Assembly (NCBI GenBank): GCA_017444015.1
Contig: JAFSXN010000117.1
Span: 1 to 62,836 of the forward strand
Reading direction: 5' to 3'
DNA: 62,836 nt
Source: Lachnospiraceae bacterium
GTDB lineage: Bacteria; Bacillota; Clostridia; Lachnospirales; Lachnospiraceae
Shown: piece after piece, positions 34,875 to 45,247 of the stretch
Position numbering within the stretch: the first letter of the stretch is position 1
Layout: each line of letters starts with the position of its first letter
Notes under the pieces: generated by a model
The model's input: the letters and a program-made list of their open reading frames with translations, nothing else
The model's database searches: none
What the model was told of the DNA's origin: nothing
Program-made: the position numbers and the translations under genes

Positions 34875-35048
34875 CTATTCCTGCGATACCGGAGGGGTCT
34901 GGTATAACATACGTTCCAACCAAACTTTCTCGTTTTCCAAAAATGCTATTGTTTCGGTTGCGTTTTCCTTTCTTGCAAGTTTTAATGCATCTTCAATTGT
35001 CTTCAGTTCCCGCAGCAAAGTAACATTTAATTCCTTCTCACCTGGCAT
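34875..35048 (-). CDS. 57-residue hypothetical protein downstream of rpoC
   Basis: A short frame with ATG at 35046-35048, GGAG 10 bp upstream, and stop TAG at 34875-34877. The sequence begins MPGEKELNVTLLRELKTIED and is almost entirely helical and charged (LKLARKENATETIAFLENEKVWLERML), suggesting a small helical hairpin or coiled coil. It is 37 bp after rpoC and 17 bp before the operon terminator, so it should be made with RNA polymerase. It is not L7Ae, which sometimes follows rpoC in Firmicutes. I do not recognise it. Confidence 0.6.
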   Translation of the reverse strand: MPGEKELNVTLLRELKTIEDALKLARKENATETIAFLENEKVWLERMLYQTPPVSQE

Positions 35049-35085
35049 AATCTCTTTCTCCTTTCAGACAAAAAGCAATTCTGTT

Positions 35086-38000
35086 TTACGCATCCTCTCC
35101 CTCAAGTACCTCCTCGCTCTCGGCGGGGGCTTCCGCTCCCTCTTCTTCCGAAGAATAAACGTCAACGGTTTCCTCCTCGTCCGAGGCAGGTTCCTCTGAG
35201 GTATCCTCCTCCTGCACTTCTTCCGGCTTCGGTCTCGAAGCATCCGCGATACTGGTATCCAGAATCACGTCACGGTAACGTCTCATACCGGTTCCCGCAG
35301 GGATCGGCTTACCGATGATAACGTTCTCCTTAAGTCCGATCAGAGGATCGACTTTACCCTTGATCGCAGCCTCCGTCAGTACCTTCGTCGTCTCCTGGAA
35401 GGAAGCGGCCGACAGGAAGGAATTCGTCGCAAGAGCGGCCTTCGTAATACCGAGCATGATCTGCTTACCGTCCGCAGGCTTCTTGCCCTCGGCGATCAGC
35501 TTCTCGTTCATATCCTCATACTCCAAAAGATCCACGAACGCGCCCGGCATATACTCGGAATCGCCGTTGTCCTCGATCTTGACCTTCTTAAGCATCTGAC
35601 GGACGATGACCTCGATATGCTTATCGTTGATATCAACACCCTGGATACGGTAAACCTTCTGTACCTCGCTGATCATATAATCCTGAACCGCGTTGATCCC
35701 CTTGATCTTCAGGATATCATGCGGATTTACGGAACCGTCGGTCAGCGGATCTCCAGCCTCGATATCGATCCCCTCGGGATTATCCTCGATCTTTGCCGTA
35801 ACCCTTGAGCCGAAGGGGATCAGATAGCGTTTTGCCTCTCCGGTCTCAGCGTTTGTTACAACGACTTCTTTCTTCTTCTTTGTATCCTCTAATACGGCGT
35901 GCCCCGGGATCTCCGAAATGATCGCAAGTCCCTTCGGCTTTCTGGCCTCGAAAAGCTCCTCGACACGGGGAAGACCCTGTGTGATATCGTCACCGGCGAT
36001 ACCGCCTACGTGGAAGGTCCGCATCGTCAGCTGCGTACCCGGCTCACCGATGGACTGCGCCGCGATGATACCGACAGCCTCACCGACCTGAACCATCTCA
36101 CCGGTCGCCATATTCGCGCCGTAGCACTTGGAGCAGATACCGTTATGGCAGCGGCAGGTCAGGATCGTACGAATCTTTACACCCCTGGTATCCGGGTTGT
36201 CAATGATCGCTCCGTCCTCATCCTCGATCATAAACGGAACACCGTTCTCATCGACACCCTTTGAAAGCACAAGATCCGCTCTTCTGGGGGTGATCATATG
36301 ATTCTTCTTAACAAGAACATTCCCTTCCGCATCCAGAATATCCAGACAGGTATATCTTCCGAGAATACGATCCCGTAAGGTCTCGATCTTCTCCTTGCCG
36401 TTTAAGAACGCCTTGACGTACATTCCGGCAAGTTCAAGTTCTTCCTGACCTTCGAGACAATCCTGCTCCCTGATAATCAGCTCCTGGGAAACATCTACCA
36501 GACGCCTGGTCAGATAACCCGAGTCCGCCGTACGAAGCGCCGTATCGGACAGTCCCTTTCTGGCTCCGTGGGCTGACATAAAGTATTCCAGAACGTCCAG
36601 ACCCTCACGGAAGTTTGACTTGATGGGCAGCTCAATCGTACGACCGGTCGTATCCGCCATCAGGCCTCGCATACCCGCAAGCTGCTTGATCTGCGCGTTG
36701 GAACCACGGGCTCCGGAGTCTGACATCATATAGATATTGTTATATTTATCAAGTCCCTTGATCAGAACCTCGGTCAGCTTCTCATCGGTAACGTGCCAGG
36801 TATCGATAACGCCCTTGTAACGCTCCTGCTCGGTCAGCAGACCCTTTCTGAAGTTCCTCGAAATCTGGTCCACCTGATTCTGGGCCTTTTCCAGAAGCTC
36901 CGACTTCTCCTCCGGAACGGTCATATCCGAGATCGAAACCGTCATGGCCGACTGGGTCGAATACTTATAACCCATGGCCTTGATATCATCCAGTACTTCG
37001 GCTGTCTTTGTCGCGCCATGAATATTGATGACCCGCTCCAGAATCTGCTTTAAGTGCTTCTTGCCGACATGGAAGTCGATCTCCGGCTTCAGGAAATTCT
37101 CCGGATTTTCTCTGTCCACAAAGCCCAGATCCTGCGGTAAGATCTCATTAAAGATCATTCGTCCGAGGGTCGTATTGATCATACCGGAAACGATCCTGCC
37201 CTCGCTGTCCTTCTTCTCGACACGGACGTTGATTCTCTGGTGCAGCGTGATATCGCCGTTCTCGTAAGCTAAGATCGCCTGATTCATGGAATGGAAGTAT
37301 CTTCCCAGCAGATCCACGAACTGGCAGATGACCCACCGGTCACGCTCAGGATCCACGCAGACTTTGATAAAGGTATTCGGCGTCAGACGAACGGGAGACA
37401 GCTTCTCCTTCTTCTTATCATCCGCCTCCGTATAGGTCCTGTAGGCCTCAACCGCCTCGTCCACCGTATTATAGGAGAGCGTTACCTCTTCCTTAAAATC
37501 CGGATCCGTCGAATAGTCGCGGTACTTGTTCATAGTCAGGTAATAGATCCCAAGGACCATATCCTGCGAGGGAACCGCAACCGGTCCGCCGTCCGAAGGC
37601 TTTAACAGGTTATTCGGGGACAGCAGAAGGAATCTGCACTCCGACTGCGCCTCTACCGAAAGCGGAAGATGGACTGCCATCTGGTCTCCGTCGAAGTCCG
37701 CGTTATAAGCGGTACAAACCAACGGATGGAGCTTGATCGCCTTACCCTCAACCAGGATCGGCTCGAAGGCCTGGATCCCCAGTCTGTGCAGCGTAGGCGC
37801 ACGGTTTAACATCACCGGATGCTCCTTGATAACATCCTCGAGTACATCCCAGACCTCGGGACGAAGTCTCTCGACCATCTTCTTCGCGTTTTTAATATTA
37901 TGGGAGGTCCCGTTTGCCACAAGCTCCTTCATAACGAAGGGCTTAAACAGCTCGATCGCCATTTCCTTGGGCAGACCGCACTGATAGATCTTCAGCTCCG

Positions 38001-39063
38001 GACCTACGACGATAACCGAACGTCCCGAATAGTCCACTCGCTTTCCCAGCAGGTTCTGACGGAAACGTCCCGATTTTCCCTTTAACATATCCGAAAGCGA
38101 CTTCAAGGCACGGTTTCCGGGACCCGTAACGGGTCTTCCTCTTCTGCCGTTGTCGATCAGGGCATCTACCGCCTCCTGAAGCATACGCTTTTCGTTTCTT
38201 ACGATAATATCCGGCGCCCCAAGATCCAAAAGTCTCTTGAGACGGTTATTTCTGTTGATGATCCTTCGATAGAGGTCGTTCAGATCCGACGTCGCGAAAC
38301 GTCCGCCGTCTAACTGTACCATAGGACGAAGATCGGGCGGAATTACGGGGATCACATCCATGATCATCCACTCCGGCATATTCCCGGAGCTCCGAAACGC
38401 CTCGACTACCTCCAGTCTCTTTATGATCTTCGCACGCTTCTGGCCGTTGGCGTTTTCAAGCTCCTCGCGAAGCTCTGCCGCCTCTTCGTCAAGGTCGATG
38501 GCCACTAACAGTTCCTTGATCGCCTCCGCGCCCATTCCGACACGAAAATCTCTGCCCCATTCGTTATAGGCCCTCTGGTATTCCTGCTCGGTCAGGATCT
38601 GCTTGTACTTCAGATCCGTCTCGCCGGGATCCATAACGATATAGTTCGCGAAATACAACACCTTTTCGAGATTCCTCGGAGAGATATCGAGGATCAGGCC
38701 CATTCTGCTGGGAATCCCCTTGAAATACCAGATATGGGAAACCGGGGCCGCAAGCTCGATATGGCCCATCCGCTCTCTCCGGACAGATGCCTTTGTTACC
38801 TCAACGCCGCAGCGGTCGCAGATCACGCCCTTATAGCGGATCTTCTTATACTTTCCGCAGTGGCACTCCCAGTCCTTGCTGGGTCCGAAGATCCTTTCAC
38901 AGAACAGTCCGTCCTTTTCGGGCTTTAGAGTCCTGTAATTAATCGTTTCAGGCTTTTTGACCTCTCCCCTCGACCATTCCCTGATCTTTTCGGGCGAAGC
39001 AAGCCCAATCCTAATCGCGTCGAAGGTAAGCGGTTCGTAAACGTCTTTGTTATTTTCAGCCAT
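35086..39063 (-). CDS. rpoC: RNA polymerase beta' subunit
   Basis: This is a 1325-residue beta' subunit from the ATG at 39061-39063 ([20 protein letters not shown]), chosen for GGAG 6 bp upstream; an in-frame ATG six codons earlier overlaps the rpoB stop. The N-terminal zinc ribbon ([21 protein letters not shown]), the catalytic NADFDGDQM with three Asp that hold magnesium, and a second zinc site ([13 protein letters not shown]) are intact. The C-terminus carries an acidic tail (about the last 45 residues, [14 protein letters not shown]), longer than in many relatives. It follows rpoB with a 17-bp gap. Confidence 0.97.
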   Translation of the reverse strand: MAENNKDVYEPLTFDAIRIGLASPEKIREWSRGEVKKPETINYRTLKPEKDGLFCERIFGPSKDWECHCGKYKKIRYKGVICDRCGVEVTKASVRRERMGHIELAAPVSHIWYFKGIPSRMGLILDISPRNLEKVLYFANYIVMDPGETDLKYKQILTEQEYQRAYNEWGRDFRVGMGAEAIKELLVAIDLDEEAAELREELENANGQKRAKIIKRLEVVEAFRSSGNMPEWMIMDVIPVIPPDLRPMVQLDGGRFATSDLNDLYRRIINRNNRLKRLLDLGAPDIIVRNEKRMLQEAVDALIDNGRRGRPVTGPGNRALKSLSDMLKGKSGRFRQNLLGKRVDYSGRSVIVVGPELKIYQCGLPKEMAIELFKPFVMKELVANGTSHNIKNAKKMVERLRPEVWDVLEDVIKEHPVMLNRAPTLHRLGIQAFEPILVEGKAIKLHPLVCTAYNADFDGDQMAVHLPLSVEAQSECRFLLLSPNNLLKPSDGGPVAVPSQDMVLGIYYLTMNKYRDYSTDPDFKEEVTLSYNTVDEAVEAYRTYTEADDKKKEKLSPVRLTPNTFIKVCVDPERDRWVICQFVDLLGRYFHSMNQAILAYENGDITLHQRINVRVEKKDSEGRIVSGMINTTLGRMIFNEILPQDLGFVDRENPENFLKPEIDFHVGKKHLKQILERVINIHGATKTAEVLDDIKAMGYKYSTQSAMTVSISDMTVPEEKSELLEKAQNQVDQISRNFRKGLLTEQERYKGVIDTWHVTDEKLTEVLIKGLDKYNNIYMMSDSGARGSNAQIKQLAGMRGLMADTTGRTIELPIKSNFREGLDVLEYFMSAHGARKGLSDTALRTADSGYLTRRLVDVSQELIIREQDCLEGQEELELAGMYVKAFLNGKEKIETLRDRILGRYTCLDILDAEGNVLVKKNHMITPRRADLVLSKGVDENGVPFMIEDEDGAIIDNPDTRGVKIRTILTCRCHNGICSKCYGANMATGEMVQVGEAVGIIAAQSIGEPGTQLTMRTFHVGGIAGDDITQGLPRVEELFEARKPKGLAIISEIPGHAVLEDTKKKKEVVVTNAETGEAKRYLIPFGSRVTAKIEDNPEGIDIEAGDPLTDGSVNPHDILKIKGINAVQDYMISEVQKVYRIQGVDINDKHIEVIVRQMLKKVKIEDNGDSEYMPGAFVDLLEYEDMNEKLIAEGKKPADGKQIMLGITKAALATNSFLSAASFQETTKVLTEAAIKGKVDPLIGLKENVIIGKPIPAGTGMRRYRDVILDTSIADASRPKPEEVQEEDTSEEPASDEEETVDVYSSEEEGAEAPAESEEVLEGEDA

Positions 39064-39080
39064 TCTCTGCTCCTTTACCA

Positions 39081-42000
39081 TCAGTCTTCATAATCCGCGT
39101 TTTCAAGATCCAGATCGCCCTCGGGGAAATCCTCCTCTAAAGCCTCCGGGAATCCGTCTTCAGGGAATTCAGGCTCCGGATAATCCTCCTCGGCGCTGTC
39201 TCCGTTATCATCATAATCGTTATCGTAGTCGTCATTCTCAGGTTCGACGTTATTTAACTCACCGCCTGAGAATTCCTGCTCAGTATAGCCTTCCCGCTTG
39301 AAAGACTCGCCGCCCCTGCTGTACTTTCTGGAATCTTCCTCAAGGATCGAGCGGAAATCCGTATCGCCGTAATCAACGGTTTCTCCGATCTCAACCTCGC
39401 TGTTGTCCGCACGAAGGACTCTGACATCAAGGCCCAAGGACTGCAGCTCTTTCAGAAGAACCTTGAAGGATTCAGGAATTCCGCTGTCAGGGATATTGTC
39501 GCCCTTAATGATCGCCTCGTAGGTCTTGACACGCCCGATAACGTCATCCGACTTCACGGTCAAAATCTCCTGCAGCGTATAGGAAGCACCGTAGGCTTCA
39601 AGCGCCCATACCTCCATCTCTCCGAAACGCTGTCCGCCAAACTGCGCCTTACCGCCGAGAGGCTGCTGCGTAACAAGGGAGTACGGGCCGGTCGAACGGG
39701 CATGGATCTTATCGTCGACCAGATGGTGGAGCTTGAGGTAATGCATATGTCCGATGGTTACAGGATTGTCGAAATACTCTCCCGTCCTTCCGTCTCTCAG
39801 CCTTACCTTTCCGTCTCTGCTGATCGGAACGCCCTTCCAGAGCGCTCTGTGTTCTCTGTTACTCGAAAGAAAGTTATAAACCTCTCCCGCAAGCTCTTCC
39901 TTGTGAAGTCCGCTGAAGGTCGGTCCATCCGGATCAACGTTCGGATCCCTCTCCGCTTCCTTCTTCGCTTCCTCCTCATCGAAGGGAAGATTTACATAGT
40001 CGTTTGCAAGCTCCAGGGTACTTACGATATCATCCTCGTCCGCTCCGTCAAATACCGGAGTCGCAACGTCGAAGCCCAGAGCCTTTGCCGCAAGCGACAG
40101 GTGGATCTCAAGGACCTGCCCGATATTCATTCGGGACGGAACACCCAGAGGATTCAGAACGATATCCACGGGACGGCCGTTCGGAAGATACGGCATATCC
40201 TCCACCGGCAGAACTCTTGATACAACACCCTTGTTTCCATGACGGCCAGCCATCTTATCGCCGACCGAAATCTTTCTCTTCTGCGCAATATATATTCTTA
40301 CGGACTGATTTACTCCCGGAGGAAGCTCATCGCCGTTATCTCTTGAAAAGATCTTGGCATCTACAACGATACCGTATTCGCCATGAGGCACCTTTAAGGA
40401 GGTATCTCTTACCTCTCTGGCCTTTTCTCCGAAGATCGCCCGAAGCAGCCGCTCTTCCGCGGTAAGCTCCGTCTCTCCCTTGGGAGTTACCTTTCCGACC
40501 AGAATATCGCCGGCACGTACCTCCGCGCCGATTCGTATGATTCCTCTCTCGTCCAGATCCTTTAAAGCCTCTTCACCGACACCGGGAACGTCTCTCGTTA
40601 TCTCCTCAGGACCGAGCTTTGTATCTCTGGCCTCGGATTCGTGCTCCTCGATATGGACCGAGGTATAGACATCGTCCTGTACCAGACGCTCACTCAGAAG
40701 TACCGCGTCCTCGTAGTTATAGCCCTCCCAGGTCATAAACGCGATCAGAGGATTCTTCCCTAAGGACAACTCTCCGCCGCAGGTCGAGGGTCCGTCCGCG
40801 ATAACGTCTCCCGCCTCGAAATGCTCACCCGGCTCGACGATCGGCTTCTGATTATAGCAGTTGCTCTGGTTGCTTCGCATAAACTTCGAAAGCCGGTAAA
40901 TCTCCCTGGTTCCGTCGTCATTCGTCACGCTGATCTCGCTGCTGGTGGCGTAATTTACGGTTCCGGACTTTCTCGCTACTACACAGACGCCGGAGTCTAC
41001 CGCTGCCTTCGGCTCCATTCCCGTTCCTACAACCGGAGCCTCGGTCGTAAGCAGAGGCACCGCCTGGCGCTGCATGTTCGAGCCCATCAGGGCGCGGTTC
41101 GCGTCATCATTCTCCAAAAACGGAATCAGCGCCGTAGCGACGGAGAATACCATCTTCGGAGAAACGTCCATATATTCAAACATGGATTTATCATATTCGG
41201 AGGTCTCATCCTTGAAACGGCCCGCGACCATACGGCGGAGGAAATGCCCCTCATCATCGATGGGCTCGTTCGCCTGGGCGACGTGGTAGTTATCCTCCTC
41301 GTCCGCCGTCATATAGACAACCTCGTCCGTAACCACCGGATTTTCCGGATCGGAGTGGTCGATCTTCCGATAGGGAGCCTCGACAAAGCCGTATTCATTG
41401 ATCCGCGCGTAGCACGCAAGGGAGTTGATCAGACCGATGTTCGGACCTTCCGGGGTCTCAATCGGACACATTCTTCCGTAATGGGAGTAGTGTACGTCTC
41501 GAACCTCGAATCCGGCACGATCCCTGGAAAGACCACCGGGTCCCAGAGCAGAAAGCCTTCTCTTATGCGTCAGCTCTCCTAACGGATTGTTCTGATCCAT
41601 AAACTGAGACAGCTGGGAGGATCCGAAGAACTCCTTAACCGCTGCCGTGACCGGCTTGATATTGATCAGGGCCTGCGGGGAGATCCCCTCCAGATCCTGG
41701 GTCGTCATACGTTCTCTTACGACACGCTCTAATCTCGAAAGACCGATCCGGTACTGGTTCTGCAAAAGCTCACCCACCGCGCGGATCCTTCTGTTTCCGA
41801 GATGGTCGATATCGTCGTCATATCCGATCCCGTACTCAAGATGCATATTATAATTTATAGAAGCAATGATATCTTCTTTTGTAATATGCTTGGGAACCAG
41901 ATCGTGCACTCTCTGCCTTAAGGCCTCGGAAAGCTCCTCCTCGTTTTCTCCGAACTCATCGAGGATCTCCTTCAGTACCGGATAGTAGACCTTCTCCGTA

Positions 42001-43085
42001 ATGCCGAATTCCTTCGGATTACAGTCAACAAACGCGCGAAGATCGACCATCATATTCGAAAGGACCTTGACGTTTCGCTCCTCGGTCTGGATAAAGACAT
42101 AGGGGATCGCCGCATTCTGGATCGCCTCCGCCTTATCTCCCGTCAGCTTTTCGCCGGCACTTGCCAGGATCTCTCCGGTTTCCTGATTTACAACATCCTC
42201 CGCCAGCACCTGATTCTTCAGACGCATCTTGAAGGATAGCTTCTTATTAAATTTATATCTTCCGACTCTGGCCAGATCATAACGCCTGGGGTCGAAGAAC
42301 ATGGCATTTATAAGGCTCTCCGCGCTCTCTACGGTCAGAGGCTCGCCGGGACGAATCTTTTTATACAGCTCAAGCAGACCCTCCTGATAATTTGTCGCCA
42401 CATCCTTGGTAAAGGACGCAAGGATCTTCGGCTCATCCCCGAAGAGCTCCAGGATCTCCTGATTGCTTCCGATCCCGAGGGAACGAATTAAGACCGTTAC
42501 GGGAACCTTTCTCGTCCTGTCTACACGCACAAAGAACACGTCGTTCGAGTCTGTTTCATACTCCAACCACGCGCCTCTGTTGGGAATTACCGTCGAAGAA
42601 AACAGCTTTTTACCGAATTTATCACGGCTGATCGCATAGTAGATGCCGGGGGATCTTACGAGCTGGCTTACGATGACACGCTCCGCTCCGTTGATCACAA
42701 AGGTCCCGGTTTCCGTCATTAACGGGAGATCACCCATGAAAATATCGTGGCTGATGATTGTTCCGCTTTCCTTATTATAAAGCCTTACATTGACCTTCAA
42801 GGGAGCGGCGTAAGTAGCGTCTCTGTCTTTGCACTCCTCGATCGAGTACTTCACGTCATCCCGGCAGAGCTTGAAATCCACAAACTCTAAGCTCAGATGT
42901 CCGTTGTAGTCCGTGATCGGAGAAATGTCATCAAATACTTCCTTCAGACCTTCATCCAAAAACCACTGGTAAGAATTCTTCTGAACCTCGATCAGATTCG
43001 GTATATCCAGTACCTCCTTCTGTCTCGAAAAGCTCATCCGGGTATTCTTTCCAGCGGAAGTGGGACGTATCCTGTTCTTTTCCAT
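39081..43085 (-). CDS. rpoB: RNA polymerase beta subunit
   Basis: This is a 1334-residue beta subunit. The start is the ATG at 43083-43085 ([20 protein letters not shown]), with an AGGGG site. The open frame runs 93 codons further but that part is made of the F1 repeat and leader. The rifampicin-binding region is wild type ([30 protein letters not shown], in two halves here), and the C-terminal [21 protein letters not shown] is intact. The C-terminal tail is long and acidic (Glu/Asp-rich, about 75 residues, DDYDNDYDD). It forms the catalytic core with beta'. Confidence 0.97.
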   Translation of the reverse strand: MEKNRIRPTSAGKNTRMSFSRQKEVLDIPNLIEVQKNSYQWFLDEGLKEVFDDISPITDYNGHLSLEFVDFKLCRDDVKYSIEECKDRDATYAAPLKVNVRLYNKESGTIISHDIFMGDLPLMTETGTFVINGAERVIVSQLVRSPGIYYAISRDKFGKKLFSSTVIPNRGAWLEYETDSNDVFFVRVDRTRKVPVTVLIRSLGIGSNQEILELFGDEPKILASFTKDVATNYQEGLLELYKKIRPGEPLTVESAESLINAMFFDPRRYDLARVGRYKFNKKLSFKMRLKNQVLAEDVVNQETGEILASAGEKLTGDKAEAIQNAAIPYVFIQTEERNVKVLSNMMVDLRAFVDCNPKEFGITEKVYYPVLKEILDEFGENEEELSEALRQRVHDLVPKHITKEDIIASINYNMHLEYGIGYDDDIDHLGNRRIRAVGELLQNQYRIGLSRLERVVRERMTTQDLEGISPQALINIKPVTAAVKEFFGSSQLSQFMDQNNPLGELTHKRRLSALGPGGLSRDRAGFEVRDVHYSHYGRMCPIETPEGPNIGLINSLACYARINEYGFVEAPYRKIDHSDPENPVVTDEVVYMTADEEDNYHVAQANEPIDDEGHFLRRMVAGRFKDETSEYDKSMFEYMDVSPKMVFSVATALIPFLENDDANRALMGSNMQRQAVPLLTTEAPVVGTGMEPKAAVDSGVCVVARKSGTVNYATSSEISVTNDDGTREIYRLSKFMRSNQSNCYNQKPIVEPGEHFEAGDVIADGPSTCGGELSLGKNPLIAFMTWEGYNYEDAVLLSERLVQDDVYTSVHIEEHESEARDTKLGPEEITRDVPGVGEEALKDLDERGIIRIGAEVRAGDILVGKVTPKGETELTAEERLLRAIFGEKAREVRDTSLKVPHGEYGIVVDAKIFSRDNGDELPPGVNQSVRIYIAQKRKISVGDKMAGRHGNKGVVSRVLPVEDMPYLPNGRPVDIVLNPLGVPSRMNIGQVLEIHLSLAAKALGFDVATPVFDGADEDDIVSTLELANDYVNLPFDEEEAKKEAERDPNVDPDGPTFSGLHKEELAGEVYNFLSSNREHRALWKGVPISRDGKVRLRDGRTGEYFDNPVTIGHMHYLKLHHLVDDKIHARSTGPYSLVTQQPLGGKAQFGGQRFGEMEVWALEAYGASYTLQEILTVKSDDVIGRVKTYEAIIKGDNIPDSGIPESFKVLLKELQSLGLDVRVLRADNSEVEIGETVDYGDTDFRSILEEDSRKYSRGGESFKREGYTEQEFSGGELNNVEPENDDYDNDYDDNGDSAEEDYPEPEFPEDGFPEALEEDFPEGDLDLENADYED

Positions 43086-43116
43086 CGACGTTTCACCCCT
43101 GTTAGCACTTATTTTT

Positions 43117-43249
43117 CGCATCTGCCCAGTCACGCCTGGGCAGATGCGCGGCGGACGTTGCTTGCGCATCGGAAAACGTCCGCCGCCGGCCCCGAATCTT
43201 TTGTTGGCACGCCACCCGCAAGTCTGCGGATGGCTGACTGAGCAGTTAC
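43117..43249 (+). mobile_element. Dispersed element F1, copy D (133 bp), in the rpoB 5' leader
   Basis: The left hairpin GCATCTGCCCAG/CTGGGCAGATGC has compensatory changes relative to other copies (GTATC to GCATC on both arms). The middle stem GGCGGACGT/ACGTCCGCC differs in sequence but keeps the fold. Flanks TATTTTT (43110-43116) and TATCTTT (43250-43256) match at 6 of 7. It ends 31 bp before the rpoB start. The compensatory changes suggest the hairpins are maintained. Confidence 0.82.
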
Positions 43250-43356
43250 TATCTTTCTTCTGCAAAACAACAGAAGAGCCTATGTTTCCAAAATAACGCA
43301 TTTTATAGAATAACACAAGCTCTTCTGCAATGTCAAGAAATATTTTGTTATTATTA

Positions 43357-43550
43357 GTTACCATTCACGGGTCAGGTTTGGCTGACAGGAGCCGATGGGA
43401 GCTTGCTCACAAGAGGCAACTGTCAGTCAAACCTGAAACCGAGAAGCGGTCACCCCACCCACATGAGCAAAACATGTCTGCGTAAGCAGACGGTGGAGTG
43501 CGTAAGCACGGGTTTTGCGAATGGGGAGTGGGGTGACCCGTGAATGGTAA
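43357..43550. mobile_element. Dispersed element F2-like, copy 3, between rplL and rpoB
   Basis: Terminal inverted repeats TTACCATTCACGGGTC (43358-43373) and GACCCGTGAATGGTAA (43535-43550) are exact complements and match the ends of F2 copy 1, while the interior differs. It holds two long hairpins: CAGGTTTGGCTGACAG with CTGTCAGTCAAACCTG (one mismatch) and GGTCACCCCAC with GTGGGGTGACC. It lies 2 bp from the rplL stop codon. TATTA occurs at both flanks but may be chance. The gap 43086-43552 (467 bp) is filled mainly by this element and F1 copy D. Confidence 0.78.
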
Positions 43551-43552
43551 TA

Positions 43553-43930
43553 TTACTTCAGAGTAATCTTAGCTCCGACTTCCTCAAGTCTCTTCTTGAT
43601 GTCCTCAGCCTCTTCCTTGGAAACACCTTCCTTAACCATCTTCGGAGCGGTATCAACTAACTCCTTGGCTTCCTTCAGTCCAAGTCCGGTGATCTCACGA
43701 ACAACCTTGATAACCTTAACCTTCTCGGAACCGATCTCGGAAAGCTCAACGTCAAACTCGGTCTTCTCCTCAGCTGCTCCTGCCGCGTCGCCTGCTGCCG
43801 CCGCAACTACAACGCCCGCTGCCGCCGAAACGCCGAACTCCTCTTCACAAGCCTTAACCAGATCATTTAACTCTAAAACAGTTAATTCTTTGATCGCATC
43901 GATAATTTCTGCTGTAGATAACTTAGCCAT
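43553..43930 (-). CDS. rplL: 50S ribosomal protein L7/L12
   Basis: This is a 125-residue L7/L12. The N-terminal dimerisation helix pair (about 1-35, [20 protein letters not shown]) is followed by an Ala/Gly hinge (about 37-55), then the C-terminal factor-binding domain ([23 protein letters not shown]). It forms the stalk that recruits translation GTPases, with L10. It ends just before F2 copy 3. Confidence 0.97.
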   Translation of the reverse strand: MAKLSTAEIIDAIKELTVLELNDLVKACEEEFGVSAAAGVVVAAAAGDAAGAAEEKTEFDVELSEIGSEKVKVIKVVREITGLGLKEAKELVDTAPKMVKEGVSKEEAEDIKKRLEEVGAKITLK

Positions 43931-43983
43931 TTGAATTTTCCTCCTGTTATTAATAAAATACTATTGTTTCGAGTTTAGAAATC

Positions 43984-44562
43984 TTATTCCGCCTTAGCTT
44001 CTTCCGCGGGCGCTTCAGCAGTTTCTACCGGTGCTTCCGCAGGCGCAGACTCAGCCTTAGCTTCCGCCGCAGCCCCTGCACCGCCTTTTTCAGCCAACTG
44101 ATTCATAACGCGGGCAAAGTTAGCAATCGGCGACTGGATCGATCCAAGGAGCTTGGAAAGAAGCTCTTCCCTCGACGGAATACTCGCGATCGAACCCATT
44201 CCTGCCGCATCATAGTAAACGCCCTCGACAACGCCGCCCTTGATCTCGAGCTTCGGCGCGGTCTTGGCAAACTTCGCGATGATTCTCGCGGGAGCCGTCG
44301 CATCGTCCTTGCTGATGGCGATGGCCGTAGGTCCCTCAAGATGTGGTGCCAGGCTTTCAAACTCGGTATCCTTGAACGCGAAATTCATCATCGTATTCTT
44401 ATATACCTTATAGACAACGCCTGCTGTCCGAAGCTGTCTTCTCAGATCCGTATCTTCGGCGACGGTCAGTCCGCGGTAATCTACACAGACGACAGACTGA
44501 GCGCCCTTCACATTTTCAGCGATCTCGTCAATGATGGGCTGTTTTAATTCAACCTTAGCCAT
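43984..44562 (-). CDS. rplJ: 50S ribosomal protein L10
   Basis: This is a 192-residue L10. The start is the ATG at 44560-44562 (MAKVELKQPIIDEIAENVKG); the frame begins 11 codons earlier without support. It contains VCVDYRGLTVAEDTDLRRQLR and YKVYKNTMM, the rRNA-binding face, and a C-terminal helix that binds L7/L12. The tail after residue 170 is Ala/Glu/Pro rich. It is the first gene of the rplJL-rpoBC block and is preceded by the L10 leader and its terminator. Confidence 0.97.
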   Translation of the reverse strand: MAKVELKQPIIDEIAENVKGAQSVVCVDYRGLTVAEDTDLRRQLRTAGVVYKVYKNTMMNFAFKDTEFESLAPHLEGPTAIAISKDDATAPARIIAKFAKTAPKLEIKGGVVEGVYYDAAGMGSIASIPSREELLSKLLGSIQSPIANFARVMNQLAEKGGAGAAAEAKAESAPAEAPVETAEAPAEEAKAE

Positions 44563-44764
44563 ATTGAACCTTTTACCTCCTTTATATATTCTCAAATAGT
44601 GGAGCCCTTTCGTTACCGAAAAGAGCTTCTCTCTGGAGCTTTTCTATTTCAGACCGTTTCCCGTCCAATCCAATCTCCCGCAGCAAGCTGCGGAGACTGG
44701 ATCCTCGCGGCATTCGCCGGATGGACAAGCCAGCTCGTCCGCCCGGCTCATTGCTCGCGGGAAT

Positions 44765-44798
44765 AAAAAAGCCTCGTCTCCGAAGCGGAAAGCAAGGC
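44765..44798 (-). terminator. Attenuator hairpin of the rplJ leader
   Basis: On the minus strand GCCTTGCTTTCCG and CGGAGACGAGGC pair with a short loop and are followed by six Ts. It lies directly after the L10 leader and about 200 bp before the rplJ start, where L10 binding is expected to promote termination in Firmicutes. Confidence 0.75.
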
Positions 44799-44819
44799 AT
44801 ACAAACAAAATCGTTTTTT

Positions 44820-44940
44820 ATCCTTATTCTTCCTCGGCAGGTAGAGTTACCGCTTCTTCCTGACAGATGTCAGTCCAAAGGCCACTCTTTACGAGCTTAC
44901 GCTCACCGGCTGTCTTCGGCGCAACGATCCGGAAAATCCT
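44820..44940 (-). ncRNA. Ribosomal protein L10 leader (rplJL autoregulatory RNA)
   Basis: On the minus strand the sequence contains GAAGACAGCCGGTGAGCG, then a stem-loop, then ACCTGCCGAGGAAGAAT, which I recognise as the conserved halves of the Firmicutes L10 leader kink-turn region (compare ACAGCAGGTG and CCTGCCGAGG in other species). It begins soon after the transcription start expected from the promoter at 44962-44990 and is followed by a terminator. Excess L10-L7/L12 would bind and stop transcription. A 63-codon frame over it (44824-45015) is therefore probably not a gene. Confidence 0.78.
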
Positions 44941-44961
44941 TCCGAACACCGTCTGCACTAG

Positions 44962-44990
44962 AAAATAGCACAGAAAAACAACGATGTCAA
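44962..44990 (-). promoter_or_regulatory. Promoter of rplJ-rplL-rpoB-rpoC
   Basis: The minus strand has -35 TTGACA (complement of 44985-44990), a 17-bp spacer and -10 TATTTT (complement of 44962-44967), some 400 bp before rplJ and just ahead of the L10 leader. F2 copy 2 ends 24 bp upstream of the -35 box. Confidence 0.8.
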
Positions 44991-45014
44991 TATTTTTTTC
45001 CCGGAAAAGCAGCA

Positions 45015-45125
45015 TTACAGTTCTGCCATGTAAAATCGCCTTCGGCGATGGGCAGAACCCATCTCATATGCTACGTATCGGGCCGTAACTGCGCAAGTCT
45101 GCGCAGTTCGGCCGTGAATGGTAAC
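45015..45125 (-). mobile_element. Dispersed element F2, copy 2 (truncated at one end)
   Basis: It matches F2 copy 1 in reverse orientation over about 110 bp: hairpin GTTCTGCC/GGCAGAAC, then GGGCCGTAACTGCGCAAG and the terminal repeat GGCCGTGAATGGTAAC. The other terminal repeat is missing. CAGCA occurs on both flanks (45010-45014 and 45126-45130). It lies immediately upstream of the rplJ promoter. Confidence 0.75.
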
Positions 45126-45131
45126 CAGCAA

Positions 45132-45162
45132 GGGGCTGCCGCAAGCTTAAAGCGACAGCCCC
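45132..45162 (-). terminator. Stem-loop after the M64-like peptidase gene
   Basis: On the minus strand GGGGCTGTCGC pairs with GCGGCAGCCCC (an 11-bp stem with one G-U). No T tract follows (TTGCTGG), so termination may be weak. It lies about 85 bp after the peptidase stop. Confidence 0.55.
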
Positions 45163-45185
45163 ATATCCTTCCTTCAGATCTCGTA

Positions 45186-45240
45186 CGCTGCTTTATTGGT
45201 ACGCTACACGCAAGTCCGCAAACGGCCGTCTGAGGAGTTG
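45186..45240 (+). repeat. Degenerate fragment of element F1
   Basis: GCTGCTTTATTGGTACGC.ACACGCAAGTCCGC and GTCTGAGGAGTTG match the right third of F1 copy C with scattered changes. The left hairpins are absent. It lies between the peptidase stop and its stem-loop. Confidence 0.6.
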
Positions 45241-45247
45241 CCCGTAT

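Noticed and set aside
40821-41582. 253-codon plus-strand frame antisense to rpoB
   Set aside because: It is a frame shadow of a highly biased essential gene and has no family resemblance or ribosome-binding site. Similar long antisense frames over fusA and rpoC were dropped for the same reason.
43086-43364. 93-codon N-terminal extension of rpoB
   Set aside because: It is made up of F1 copy D and leader DNA. The family start with a ribosome-binding site is at 43085.
44824-45015. 63-codon minus-strand frame upstream of rplJ
   Set aside because: It covers the L10 leader and its promoter, and its sequence fits a structured RNA rather than a protein; no good ribosome-binding site.
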